The notes under the pieces: generated by a model | Told to the model about the DNA's origin: nothing | The model's input: only the letters and a program-made list of their open reading frames with translations | Databases searched by the model: none | Position numbers and translations under genes: made by a program | Shown here: positions 1 to 5,228 of the stretch, piece after piece | How the letters are laid out: every line of letters begins with the position of its first letter | Position numbering within the stretch: position 1 is the first letter of the stretch | Assembly: GCA_902497185.1 (NCBI GenBank) | Contig: CABVEG010000145.1 | Location: 1 to 5,228 of the forward strand | DNA from: an uncultured Eubacteriales bacterium | GTDB lineage: Bacteria > Bacillota > Clostridia > Lachnospirales > CAG-274 | DNA length: 5,228 nt | Direction: 5' to 3'

Positions 1-798
1 GTCAAGGCTTTCATTAAAGCTTCCGCCATTAACAATACAGTGAATAAATCCTGCCACCATAGTATCTCCTGCACCTACAGTATTTTTAACATTAATATTA
101 TTTGCTTTTCTCACATATTCTGAATAGCTGTTCACAAAAACCGAGCCAATTTTACCCATAGACACAATTACATTTTCAGCACCCATTTCACATAGCTTTT
201 TACCATAATATATAGCAGATTCAAAGCTGTCTATTTCACAATCAAATATCTCTCCAAGTTCAATATGATTAGGCTTTATTAAAAAAGGGTTGTGCTTAAG
301 AGTATTTGTCAAAAGTTCCTTTTCAGCATCTACAACAAATCTGCCTTTTAATTTTCCCATAATATAAGCATAAACATTCTTATCAAGTCCGCTGCATACA
401 GAGCCTGAAAGAACAATAATATCCTCAGCCTTTGTATTAATTAAACCGCACAACGTATCAACGTCATTTAAATCAGCAATACAGCCCTTTCCATTAATCG
501 CAGTTTCGTTTTTACAGGCAAGTTTAACATTTATTCTGGAGCAGCCCTTAACATATAAACAGGTGTTTTTTACTCCCTCTTTGTCAAGCTGAGAAATAAT
601 GGAATCACCTACTATTCCTGCCACAAGCAGACAGGCATTGTTTTTAGTTCCAAGATTATTTAATACCTTTGAAACATTAATCCCCTTTCCCCCTACTCTT
701 AAAATTTCCGACTTACTTCTGTTAATTTCCCCCAGCTTTAAATTATCGATTTCCATTATATAGTCAAAACTTGGATTTAATGTAAATGTATATATCAT
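1..798 (-). CDS. 1-phosphofructokinase family sugar kinase (FruK/LacC type), 3' end cut by the window
   Basis: This is a PfkB/ribokinase-superfamily kinase that phosphorylates a sugar phosphate with ATP in the cytoplasm. Fructose 1-phosphate (FruK) or tagatose 6-phosphate (LacC) is the likely substrate. The 266 visible codons are open throughout. The start is the ATG at 798, with AGGAG seven bases upstream. Family motifs appear in order: N-terminal TLNPSFD (6-12), GGKGINVSKVL (36-46), SRINVKL (87-93), LSGSV (130-134), IKPNHIEL (174-181), VSMGKIG (212-218) and NTVGAGDTMVAGF (239-251). Asp245 of GAGD is the expected catalytic base. Family members are about 300-315 residues long, so roughly 40-50 C-terminal residues lie outside the window. 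The gene follows the lipoprotein gene after 24 bases and is probably co-transcribed with it. No fruA, fruR or lac gene is visible, so FruK and LacC cannot be separated here. The family assignment is secure; the substrate is inferred. Confidence 0.93.
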   Translation of the reverse strand, partial: MIYTFTLNPSFDYIMEIDNLKLGEINRSKSEILRVGGKGINVSKVLNNLGTKNNACLLVAGIVGDSIISQLDKEGVKNTCLYVKGCSRINVKLACKNETAINGKGCIADLNDVDTLCGLINTKAEDIIVLSGSVCSGLDKNVYAYIMGKLKGRFVVDAEKELLTNTLKHNPFLIKPNHIELGEIFDCEIDSFESAIYYGKKLCEMGAENVIVSMGKIGSVFVNSYSEYVRKANNINVKNTVGAGDTMVAGFIHCIVNGGSFNESLD

Positions 799-822
799 AA
801 ATTTTCTCCTGTAATAATGCAA

Positions 823-1779
823 TTAATTTAAAAGGAAATCATTAACATCATACTTGACACCTGTTTCAAGTTCTTCCCTAGTACATGTTTTTATATCATA
901 GCTATATACGTTATATTCACCATTTCCCCAAAATTCAATATCAGCATATTCTCTGTATATCACTATGTTGCCATCAATAAAATATACAAAATTATCCTCC
1001 TTGCCGTCAAAAAGCCTTATACTCTCATCACTTCTTCTTAAATAATAAATACCGTCTTTATAATAAACAATTTCATTATTTTTACAATATATAACTTCGG
1101 CATCGTTTAAAAACTCAATACTGCTTTCCTCATATGTATCAAGATTAATACTTTTAGCCAAACCTTCATATGTATCCACAAGCAAACTTCCATTGTAATA
1201 ATACCACTCGCAGTCATTTTCTCCCTGCTCATAAATAAGGCTTATATCCTTTGTATTTAAGTCATAGGCATATATTTTAACTTCCATATTTTCTATATCA
1301 TTTCCATTAAATATACGCCAAAAGTACAGCTTATCTCTGTAAACAAATTCAGGAACCATATTTCTTGCACTAAACAGCTTTTCTTTTTTACCTGTTTCCA
1401 TGTCAATGGAATAACAGGCTATGCTTTTAAACATACCTGTTTTAAATGCAAAAATCTTATTATCATATATGAAATCAATTCCATAACCCTTTAAATCAAA
1501 AATACGCTTTTCGTTATTCATATCCAAATCATATCTATATAAAGCAGCATTTTTAACACAATATATATAATTCTTATATAGAGCAGCACTTTCACACTCT
1601 TTTAAAATATCATATTTACTGTCAGTTATATGATTAGCCATAAAGTAATATTTAATTTCATCAGAATAAAAAAACTTAGTTTCAGTTATATCTTCGGAAA
1701 TTGCAGAATCATAATAGTTAGTTTTATTGCATCCTAAAAGCAACACCATACAAAAAAGCATAAATATAATTTTTTTCAT
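823..1779 (-). CDS. Lipoprotein with probable beta-propeller domain, function unknown
   Basis: I do not recognise a named family. The 318-residue product begins with a lipoprotein signal: MKK, a hydrophobic stretch, then LLGC with Cys17 as the lipidation site. It should therefore be anchored on the outer face of the membrane. The rest is rich in Tyr, Asp and Asn and shows about six spaced units built like 'Y-x-Y-D-L/I-x-T/N-x-x' followed by an 'I-Y-x-x-N/D-G/K-x-I' strand. The units start near residues 77, 109, 157, 198, 234 and 269. This spacing (32-48 residues) fits a beta-propeller of the kind found in DUF5050-like or WD40-like surface proteins, but the fold is inferred. I place the start at 1779, not at the in-frame ATG at 1797, because AAGGAG (1786-1791) sits six bases before it and would lie inside the longer form. 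The start overlaps the stop of the upstream membrane-protein gene by one base (TAATG), which implies translational coupling. No catalytic motif is visible, so a binding or sensing role is a guess. Confidence 0.86.
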   Translation of the reverse strand: MKKIIFMLFCMVLLLGCNKTNYYDSAISEDITETKFFYSDEIKYYFMANHITDSKYDILKECESAALYKNYIYCVKNAALYRYDLDMNNEKRIFDLKGYGIDFIYDNKIFAFKTGMFKSIACYSIDMETGKKEKLFSARNMVPEFVYRDKLYFWRIFNGNDIENMEVKIYAYDLNTKDISLIYEQGENDCEWYYYNGSLLVDTYEGLAKSINLDTYEESSIEFLNDAEVIYCKNNEIVYYKDGIYYLRRSDESIRLFDGKEDNFVYFIDGNIVIYREYADIEFWGNGEYNVYSYDIKTCTREELETGVKYDVNDFLLN

Positions 1780-2663
1780 TATTTTCTCCTTACCCAAAAC
1801 TCCCTTACCTCTCTTACAAATCCAAGTCTGGACTTAGCAGTAGGATTTCTCTTTAAAATAGAAATTTTCTTTAAATCCACATTTTCAATTCGTTCTTTCA
1901 GAGCATTTGTTTTTTCTTTCCAAGCATTTATATAATCTTCAATTTCAAGCTTTTTAAGCTCTTCAAGTTTTTCTAATATAAAATCATCAATTTCTGTATA
2001 TGATAATGCAGTTTCGATTTTTTCCTTAACTTCTGCAACAAGTTCATCCTTTTTGTAGTTTGCATCTCCAACTGCCACCGCAATATTTACCTTAATTTCA
2101 TTTATTTCTTTCATAAGCTTTTCGTTATCTGTTATCAATGACCTTAAATCGTAAGCCTCTCTGAAAGAAACAACAAAGTCATATACAAACACAACAGTAA
2201 TTATGACAGCAACAACAGCAATAAATACTGTACTTACAAAATTTATAAAATTTGCTATAGGCTCATTAATAATATAAGTAACAAGAAGTCCCATAAAGCC
2301 CCACGTAATACTTGACTTTAAGCAGATATAGCCTTTATAATTCATAAAATTATTACTATAATCCCAATATTTCACCTTAAACATTTTTTCCATTGCAATA
2401 CCCGTTAACAGCTCGAGAACGGTTGCCGCCAAAACCGATACAACATACACAAGTATAGGATTAAACATAACAGGAACCGTTACATATAGAATAATAACTG
2501 CACCTGTGCCATATATAGGCAGAAAAGGTCCCTTCATAAAGCCTCTGTTAACCCATTTTTTACTTTTTAATGACACATAGGTACTTTCAAAGCACCAGCC
2601 AAGAAAGCAGTAAATATAAAAAATAATACAAGCCGTCAAAATGTTAAAGTTCAGATAATACAT
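1779..2663 (-). CDS. PF06541-type (ABC_trans_CmpB) multi-spanning membrane protein with charged C-terminal tail
   Basis: The 294-residue product matches the 'putative ABC-transporter type IV' (CmpB, PF06541) family, whose function is not established despite the name. Recognisable family features are FLGWCFES (20-27), VNRGFMKGPFLPIYGTGA (38-55), ELLTGIAMEKMF (84-95), WDYS (100-103) and GYICLKSSITWG (111-122). About five hydrophobic segments are seen, near residues 7-25, 48-67, 70-91, 116-132 and 139-166. From about 170 to 294 the chain is hydrophilic, rich in Lys and Glu and helix-prone (a possible coiled coil at 175-260), and ends in a basic patch. I use ATG 2663 as the start because AGAGG (2671-2675) lies seven bases upstream. 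The GTG at 2669 sits directly against that site and is too close. The stop overlaps the start of the lipoprotein gene, so the two products are likely made together. No ATP-binding cassette gene is next to it, so a transporter role is not supported by context. Confidence 0.9.
   Translation of the reverse strand: MYYLNFNILTACIIFYIYCFLGWCFESTYVSLKSKKWVNRGFMKGPFLPIYGTGAVIILYVTVPVMFNPILVYVVSVLAATVLELLTGIAMEKMFKVKYWDYSNNFMNYKGYICLKSSITWGFMGLLVTYIINEPIANFINFVSTVFIAVVAVIITVVFVYDFVVSFREAYDLRSLITDNEKLMKEINEIKVNIAVAVGDANYKKDELVAEVKEKIETALSYTEIDDFILEKLEELKKLEIEDYINAWKEKTNALKERIENVDLKKISILKRNPTAKSRLGFVREVREFWVRRK
1786..1791 (-). promoter_or_regulatory. Ribosome binding site that fixes the lipoprotein start
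   Basis: AAGGAG reads on the minus strand inside the last codons of the PF06541 gene, six bases before the ATG at 1779. Its position supports the start with the MKK lipoprotein signal over the ATG at 1797, which has no comparable site in front of it. Confidence 0.8.
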
Positions 2664-2676
2664 AAGCACCCCTCTT

Positions 2677-2706
2677 AAAAAGGCTTGCCGACAATGTCAA
2701 CAAGCC
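2677..2706 (-). terminator. Intrinsic terminator or attenuator between the epimerase and PF06541 genes
   Basis: On the minus strand GGCTTG (2701-2706) pairs with CAAGCC (2682-2687). An inner GAC/GTC pairing lies inside the 13-base intervening segment, and five U (2677-2681) follow directly. It starts 15 bases after the epimerase stop and ends 13 bases before the ATG at 2663, so the next ribosome site abuts the U-tract. The stem is short (6 bp plus 3 bp across an internal loop), so termination may be only partial. That would let transcription continue into the downstream genes. The call as terminator is from structure alone. Confidence 0.7.
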
Positions 2707-2721
2707 CGTTGTTTTATTTTA

Positions 2722-3867
2722 TTAATAGTCCTCAGGTCTGTCCTGTCTGAAACCAAAATGATAACGTATAGCCTCAACAATTCTTTCAGCAGCATAACCG
2801 TCGCCAAAAGGATTTTTAGCCGCCACCATTTTGTCATAGCTTTCCTTATTATCAAGAAGTTCCTTAGCCTGAGCATAAATTTCATCTTCATTAACACCTG
2901 CAAGCCTGAGAGTACCCGCTTCAACACCTTCAGGTCTTTCGGTTACGTTTCTAAGTACAAGAACAGGCTTACCCATTGAAGGCACCTCCTCCTGTAATCC
3001 GCCGCTGTCTGTCATAACAAGATAGCTCAAATTCATAAGGTTATGCATATTAACAATATCAAGAGGGTCCACAAGATGTATTCTGCTGTGATTACCGAGA
3101 ATTCTGTTTGCTACCTCTCTTACGGCAGGATTAAAGTGTACTGCATAAACAACTTCAACATCCTCATAGTCCTCTACAAGTCTTAAAACAGCTCTGCATA
3201 TATTTTCAAGAGGCTCTCCAAGGTTTTCACGTCTGTGTGCCGTCATTGTTATAACTCTCTTGTTTTTATAATCAATATTATTAAGCTCCTCAAGTTCAAA
3301 CCTAAAGTTGTCTGTAATGGTATGCTTTAAACAGTCAACGGCAGTATTTCCTGTTATAAATATACCCTCATCACTAATATTTTCCTTTAAGAGATGCTCT
3401 TTTGCAAGAGGAGTAGGTGCAAAATGCAGGTCTGCCATATGACCTGTAAGCACTCTGTTCATTTCCTCAGGGAAAGGCTGAGTTTTATCATAGGTTCTTA
3501 ATCCCGCCTCAACGTGACCAAGTTTAATTCCACCATAAAACGCAGCAAGAGCACCGGCAAATGTAGTAGTGGTATCTCCATGTACAAGTACAAGATCAGG
3601 CTTTGCCTCATTCATTACCTCTTCAAGACCTGTTAAAGCCTTTGTGGTAATACTTGTAAGAGTCTGACGCTGTGTCATTATATCCAAATCATAGTCAGGA
3701 TGTAAATCAAAAATTTCAAGAACCTGATCAAGCATTTCCCTGTGCTGTGCTGTAACACATACGATCTGCTCAATTTCGTCGCACTTATCCATAGCCTTAA
3801 TAAGAGGCGCCATTTTTGTTGCCTCCGGTCTTGTACCAAAAATACTCATTACCTTAATTTTTTTCAT
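2722..3867 (-). CDS. wecB: UDP-N-acetylglucosamine 2-epimerase, non-hydrolysing
   Basis: The enzyme interconverts UDP-GlcNAc and UDP-ManNAc in the cytoplasm. UDP-ManNAc is the precursor of ManNAc-containing wall polymers, linkage units or capsules. The 381-residue length fits the family, and it is also called MnaA in Gram-positive bacteria. Motifs in order: FGTRPEATKMAPL (10-22), TAQHREMLDQ (39-48), VHGDTTTT (95-102), GHVEAGLRT (117-125), PFPEEMNR (131-138), ITGNTAVD (171-178), TAHRREN (209-215) and MTDSGGLQEEVPSMGKP (285-301). Asp98, Glu120, Glu134 and His211 correspond to the active-site residues Asp95, Glu117, Glu131 and His213 of E. coli WecB, so it should be active. The start is the ATG at 3867, six bases after GAGGTG (3874-3879). 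The in-frame GTG at 3876 lies within that site and is rejected. A 70-base gap separates it from the small membrane gene upstream and a hairpin terminator follows. No other polymer gene is visible nearby. Confidence 0.97.
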   Translation of the reverse strand: MKKIKVMSIFGTRPEATKMAPLIKAMDKCDEIEQIVCVTAQHREMLDQVLEIFDLHPDYDLDIMTQRQTLTSITTKALTGLEEVMNEAKPDLVLVHGDTTTTFAGALAAFYGGIKLGHVEAGLRTYDKTQPFPEEMNRVLTGHMADLHFAPTPLAKEHLLKENISDEGIFITGNTAVDCLKHTITDNFRFELEELNNIDYKNKRVITMTAHRRENLGEPLENICRAVLRLVEDYEDVEVVYAVHFNPAVREVANRILGNHSRIHLVDPLDIVNMHNLMNLSYLVMTDSGGLQEEVPSMGKPVLVLRNVTERPEGVEAGTLRLAGVNEDEIYAQAKELLDNKESYDKMVAAKNPFGDGYAAERIVEAIRYHFGFRQDRPEDY

Positions 3868-3937
3868 TCCGTTCACCTCAAGAATAATAATCTCTGTATA
3901 AAATTAGCTTAACATAATTCAGTATATTTTTCAACAA

Positions 3938-4315
3938 TTAATCTATGTACCTGCCATACCAAAAATGACCCAGTAAAAGTCCAAAGCCAAAAAATACCAC
4001 AAACATTGCAAAAGCAAAACCCAAGTCCAAAAGTGTAAGTACACTCATAACAGCCATAAACTTAAATAAAGCACCAAGCGCAAAGAACAAAGTGCAGTTA
4101 AGTATTGCCTTAACAATATTTCCTTTAACTATGGCATAGACAAGCGTTGCCATATAACAGCAAAGAATGCAGGATATAACCATTGTAATATTGCTGTTAA
4201 GTTTAATACCCGTAAAACCCATACCTATAAGGAAATAAAAAAGTGCAATAATAATTGTCATAAGCCTTGGCTTTTCGTCACTTCTAGTTCTGATTTTTTT
4301 GTAAAACTTCTCCAT
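3938..4315 (-). CDS. Small four-helix membrane protein, function unknown
   Basis: The 125-residue product is not a family I recognise. It has a basic, hydrophilic N-terminus (residues 1-17) followed by four hydrophobic segments near 18-37, 43-63, 68-90 and 95-118, and ends in a short WYGRYID tail. There is no signal peptidase site and no obvious catalytic or metal-binding motif; the Cys pair at 52-53 lies inside a helix. The positive N-terminus suggests it faces the cytoplasm. The ATG at 4315 directly follows the truA stop (TAAATG), and an AGGAGG site is embedded in the last codons of truA, so translation is probably coupled to truA. The size and topology resemble AtpI (ATP synthase subunit I), and mnaA and atpI are neighbours in Bacillus. 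However, I see no AtpI residue pattern and no atp genes follow, so I do not assign it. Confidence 0.82.
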   Translation of the reverse strand: MEKFYKKIRTRSDEKPRLMTIIIALFYFLIGMGFTGIKLNSNITMVISCILCCYMATLVYAIVKGNIVKAILNCTLFFALGALFKFMAVMSVLTLLDLGFAFAMFVVFFGFGLLLGHFWYGRYID

Positions 4316-5056
4316 TTAATTTACCTCCTGATATTCAACATTCACAAGGGTAAGTCCACGGGGAGGCATTGTCATACCTGCCCTGCTTCTGTCCTTAGCC
4401 TCAATAATTTTATTTATATCATTAATGTTTATTTTACCCATTCCCACTTCAATAAGAGTACCTGTCAAAATTCTCACCATATTATAAAGAAAGCCGTCAC
4501 CTTTATAAGTAAATGTAATTTCAGTGTCCCTTTCCTCTATATTAATTGAATATATTGTTCTGACAGTAGATTTTTTAATTCTCTTATTTGAGCAAAAAGA
4601 CTTAAAATCGTGAGTGCCTGTAAGTAAATCCGCAGCCTTTTTCATTAAATTAATATCAAGGTTATAATTAAAGTGATTTACCGTTCTTCTTGTAAATACA
4701 TTTGCCTTTCTGCCTATATCTATTTTGTAACAATATGTTTTTCCTGTGGCATTAAGTCTGGCATGAAATCTGTCATTAACTTCTTCACAGCTTAAAATCC
4801 TTATATCTGAGGGAAGCTCATCATTTAGTCTGTCCATAATGTCAGAGCACTCATTTTTTAGCTTAAAATTTGCAACCTGCCCCAGCGCATGAGTACCTGC
4901 ATCAGTTCTTCCCGAGCCGTTTATTTCAACAGTTTCTCCCGTAACAGACTTTATTGCATTCTCAATTATTCCCTGAATCGTATTAGGTGTTGATGCTTGT
5001 CTTTGCCAGCCATTATAACGTGTACCCTCATATTCAATTACTATTTTATAATTCAT
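4316..5056 (-). CDS. truA: tRNA pseudouridine(38-40) synthase TruA
   Basis: TruA converts uridines 38, 39 and 40 in the anticodon stem-loop of many tRNAs to pseudouridine. Family motifs appear in order in the 246-residue product: IEYEGTRYNGWQRQ (7-20), NTIQGIIENAI (25-35), GSGRTDAGTHALGQ (47-60) with catalytic Asp52, FHAR (97-100), KTYCYKI (106-112), HDFKSFC (149-155), GDGFLYNMVR (186-195) and AGMTMPPRGL (226-235). The length is normal. I choose the ATG at 5056, not the upstream in-frame ATGs at 5101 and 5098. The family begins with 'YKIVIEYEGT', no ribosome site precedes the upstream ATGs, and they fall inside the spacer of the predicted promoter. The ribosome site for 5056 is weak (AAGAGA-like). 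This is the first gene of the string and it abuts the small membrane gene downstream. Confidence 0.97.
   Translation of the reverse strand: MNYKIVIEYEGTRYNGWQRQASTPNTIQGIIENAIKSVTGETVEINGSGRTDAGTHALGQVANFKLKNECSDIMDRLNDELPSDIRILSCEEVNDRFHARLNATGKTYCYKIDIGRKANVFTRRTVNHFNYNLDINLMKKAADLLTGTHDFKSFCSNKRIKKSTVRTIYSINIEERDTEITFTYKGDGFLYNMVRILTGTLIEVGMGKININDINKIIEAKDRSRAGMTMPPRGLTLVNVEYQEVN
4324..4329 (-). promoter_or_regulatory. Ribosome binding site of the small membrane gene, inside the end of truA
   Basis: A full AGGAGG reads on the minus strand across the codons for Gln-Glu-Val near the truA C-terminus, eight bases before the ATG at 4315. The strong site against the weaker one of truA suggests the small membrane protein can be made at least as well as TruA from the same mRNA. 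That comparison is an inference. Confidence 0.85.
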
Positions 5057-5089
5057 AACTTTTCTCTTTTCATTTAAATAACTAAGTTT

Positions 5090-5118
5090 ATTGTACATCA
5101 TATTTTACATTATTGCAA
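5090..5118 (-). promoter_or_regulatory. Probable sigma-A-type promoter of the truA gene string
   Basis: On the minus strand TTGCAA (5113-5118, four of six matches to TTGACA) is followed by a 17-base spacer and TACAAT (5090-5095, five of six matches to TATAAT). Transcription would start near 5083, giving a leader of about 27 bases before the truA ATG at 5056. It lies just after two terminator-like hairpins, which is where an operon promoter is expected. It is predicted from hexamers and spacing only. Confidence 0.6.
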
Positions 5119-5119
5119 C

Positions 5120-5157
5120 AAAAAACTGATTCATTTACCTGTGCTTTAAATGAATCA
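5120..5157 (-). terminator. Perfect 11-bp inverted repeat followed by six U; second terminator or regulatory hairpin
   Basis: TGATTCATTTA (5127-5137 on the plus strand) is matched exactly by its reverse complement at 5147-5157, with a nine-base loop. On the minus strand one base and then six U (5120-5125) follow the stem. The stem has only three G-C pairs, so it would be weak as a terminator, and the dyad could also be a protein-binding operator just upstream of the -35 box at 5113-5118. The plus strand has no U-run after the stem, so any terminator role is minus-strand only. Confidence 0.55.
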
Positions 5158-5198
5158 ACGTGAAAAAAACGGCTCGCCTTAATTTCATATATAATTAT

Positions 5199-5223
5199 AA
5201 AAAAACTGACCTGTCTAGGTCAG
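5199..5223 (-). terminator. Intrinsic terminator of an upstream gene outside the window
   Basis: On the minus strand CTGACCT (5217-5223) pairs perfectly with AGGTCAG (5206-5212) around a four-base loop, and seven U (5199-5205) follow. The stem can extend by two or three pairs with U-G wobble. This is a well-formed Rho-independent terminator and implies a minus-strand gene ending just beyond position 5228. It marks the boundary between that gene and the truA string. Confidence 0.85.
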
Positions 5224-5228
5224 CTCAG

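Noticed and set aside
2672..2700. Promoter with exact TTGACA at 2695-2700 in front of the PF06541 gene
   Set aside because: The hexamer 17 bases downstream is TAAGAG (three of six matches), and transcription would begin almost at the start codon, leaving no ribosome site. TTGACA is better explained as part of the terminator loop.
2697..2927. Open minus-strand frame of 76 codons overlapping the epimerase 3' end
   Set aside because: It lies in another frame inside the well-supported epimerase gene, has no ribosome site or recognisable domain, and runs across the terminator hairpin.
2758..2979. Open plus-strand frame of 73 codons
   Set aside because: It is antisense to the epimerase coding region, has no ribosome site, and its composition is that expected of a shadow frame.
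3868..3937. Separate promoter for the epimerase in the 70-base gap
   Set aside because: Several TATACT/TATACA-like boxes and a TTGAAA are present, but none pair at 16-18 base spacing with a convincing partner. The AT-rich background makes single boxes uninformative.
3938..4315. AtpI (ATP synthase subunit I) identity for the small membrane protein
   Set aside because: Size, four helices and a neighbouring mnaA-type gene fit, but no AtpI residue pattern was seen and no atp genes follow.
5057..5101. Longer TruA start at the ATG pair 5101/5098
   Set aside because: No ribosome site precedes them, the extra 15 residues do not resemble the family N-terminus, and both codons fall within the predicted promoter spacer.
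5160..5178. Terminator from GGCGAGCCG followed by seven U on the minus strand
   Set aside because: GGC and GCC are separated by only two bases, so no stable hairpin loop can form.
5135..5188. 17-residue minus-strand open frame (ATG at 5188) ending inside the second hairpin, resembling a leader peptide
   Set aside because: No ribosome site precedes it, the predicted start of any transcript falls almost on the ATG, and the residues do not form a run of one amino acid as in classical attenuators. A frame this short is expected by chance.

Overview
The window is AT-rich (roughly one third G+C by eye), and all six genes lie on the minus strand, so the biological order runs from position 5228 down to 1. 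Strong AGGAGG/AAGGAG-type ribosome sites, short gaps or overlaps, U-tailed intrinsic terminators, and heavy use of AGA, ATA and TTA codons point to a low-G+C Firmicute. A gut-type Clostridia member (Lachnospiraceae or a relative) is the best guess. No single marker in the window proves the family.

Layout in reading order. Positions 5057-5228 are a leader and intergenic stretch. It holds the intrinsic terminator of a gene lying outside the window (5199-5223), a second AT-rich hairpin followed by six U (5120-5157), and a good promoter candidate (5090-5118). Next come truA (tRNA pseudouridine synthase, 4316-5056) and an abutting gene for a small four-helix membrane protein of unknown function (3938-4315). 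After a 70-base gap comes a complete non-hydrolysing UDP-GlcNAc 2-epimerase (wecB/mnaA type, 2722-3867). A hairpin-plus-U-tract terminator (2677-2706) follows it and ends only 13 bases before the next start codon. The last block is a PF06541-type membrane protein with a long charged C-terminal tail (1779-2663), a lipoprotein with an apparent beta-propeller fold (823-1779) whose start overlaps the previous stop as TAATG, and a 1-phosphofructokinase-family sugar kinase (1-798) cut by the window edge.

How the genes fit together: truA and the small membrane gene look translationally coupled, and so do the PF06541 gene and the lipoprotein gene. The epimerase supplies UDP-ManNAc for cell-surface polymers. 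The membrane protein and lipoprotein would act at the envelope, but no common pathway can be shown. The cluster looks like an ordinary chromosomal gene string, and I see no mobile element, CRISPR array, phage gene, RNA gene or defence system. The most interesting points are the coupled membrane-protein/propeller-lipoprotein pair and the terminator placed right in front of it. Four start codons (lipoprotein, PF06541 protein, epimerase, truA) were set downstream of the longest open frame on the basis of ribosome-site spacing.
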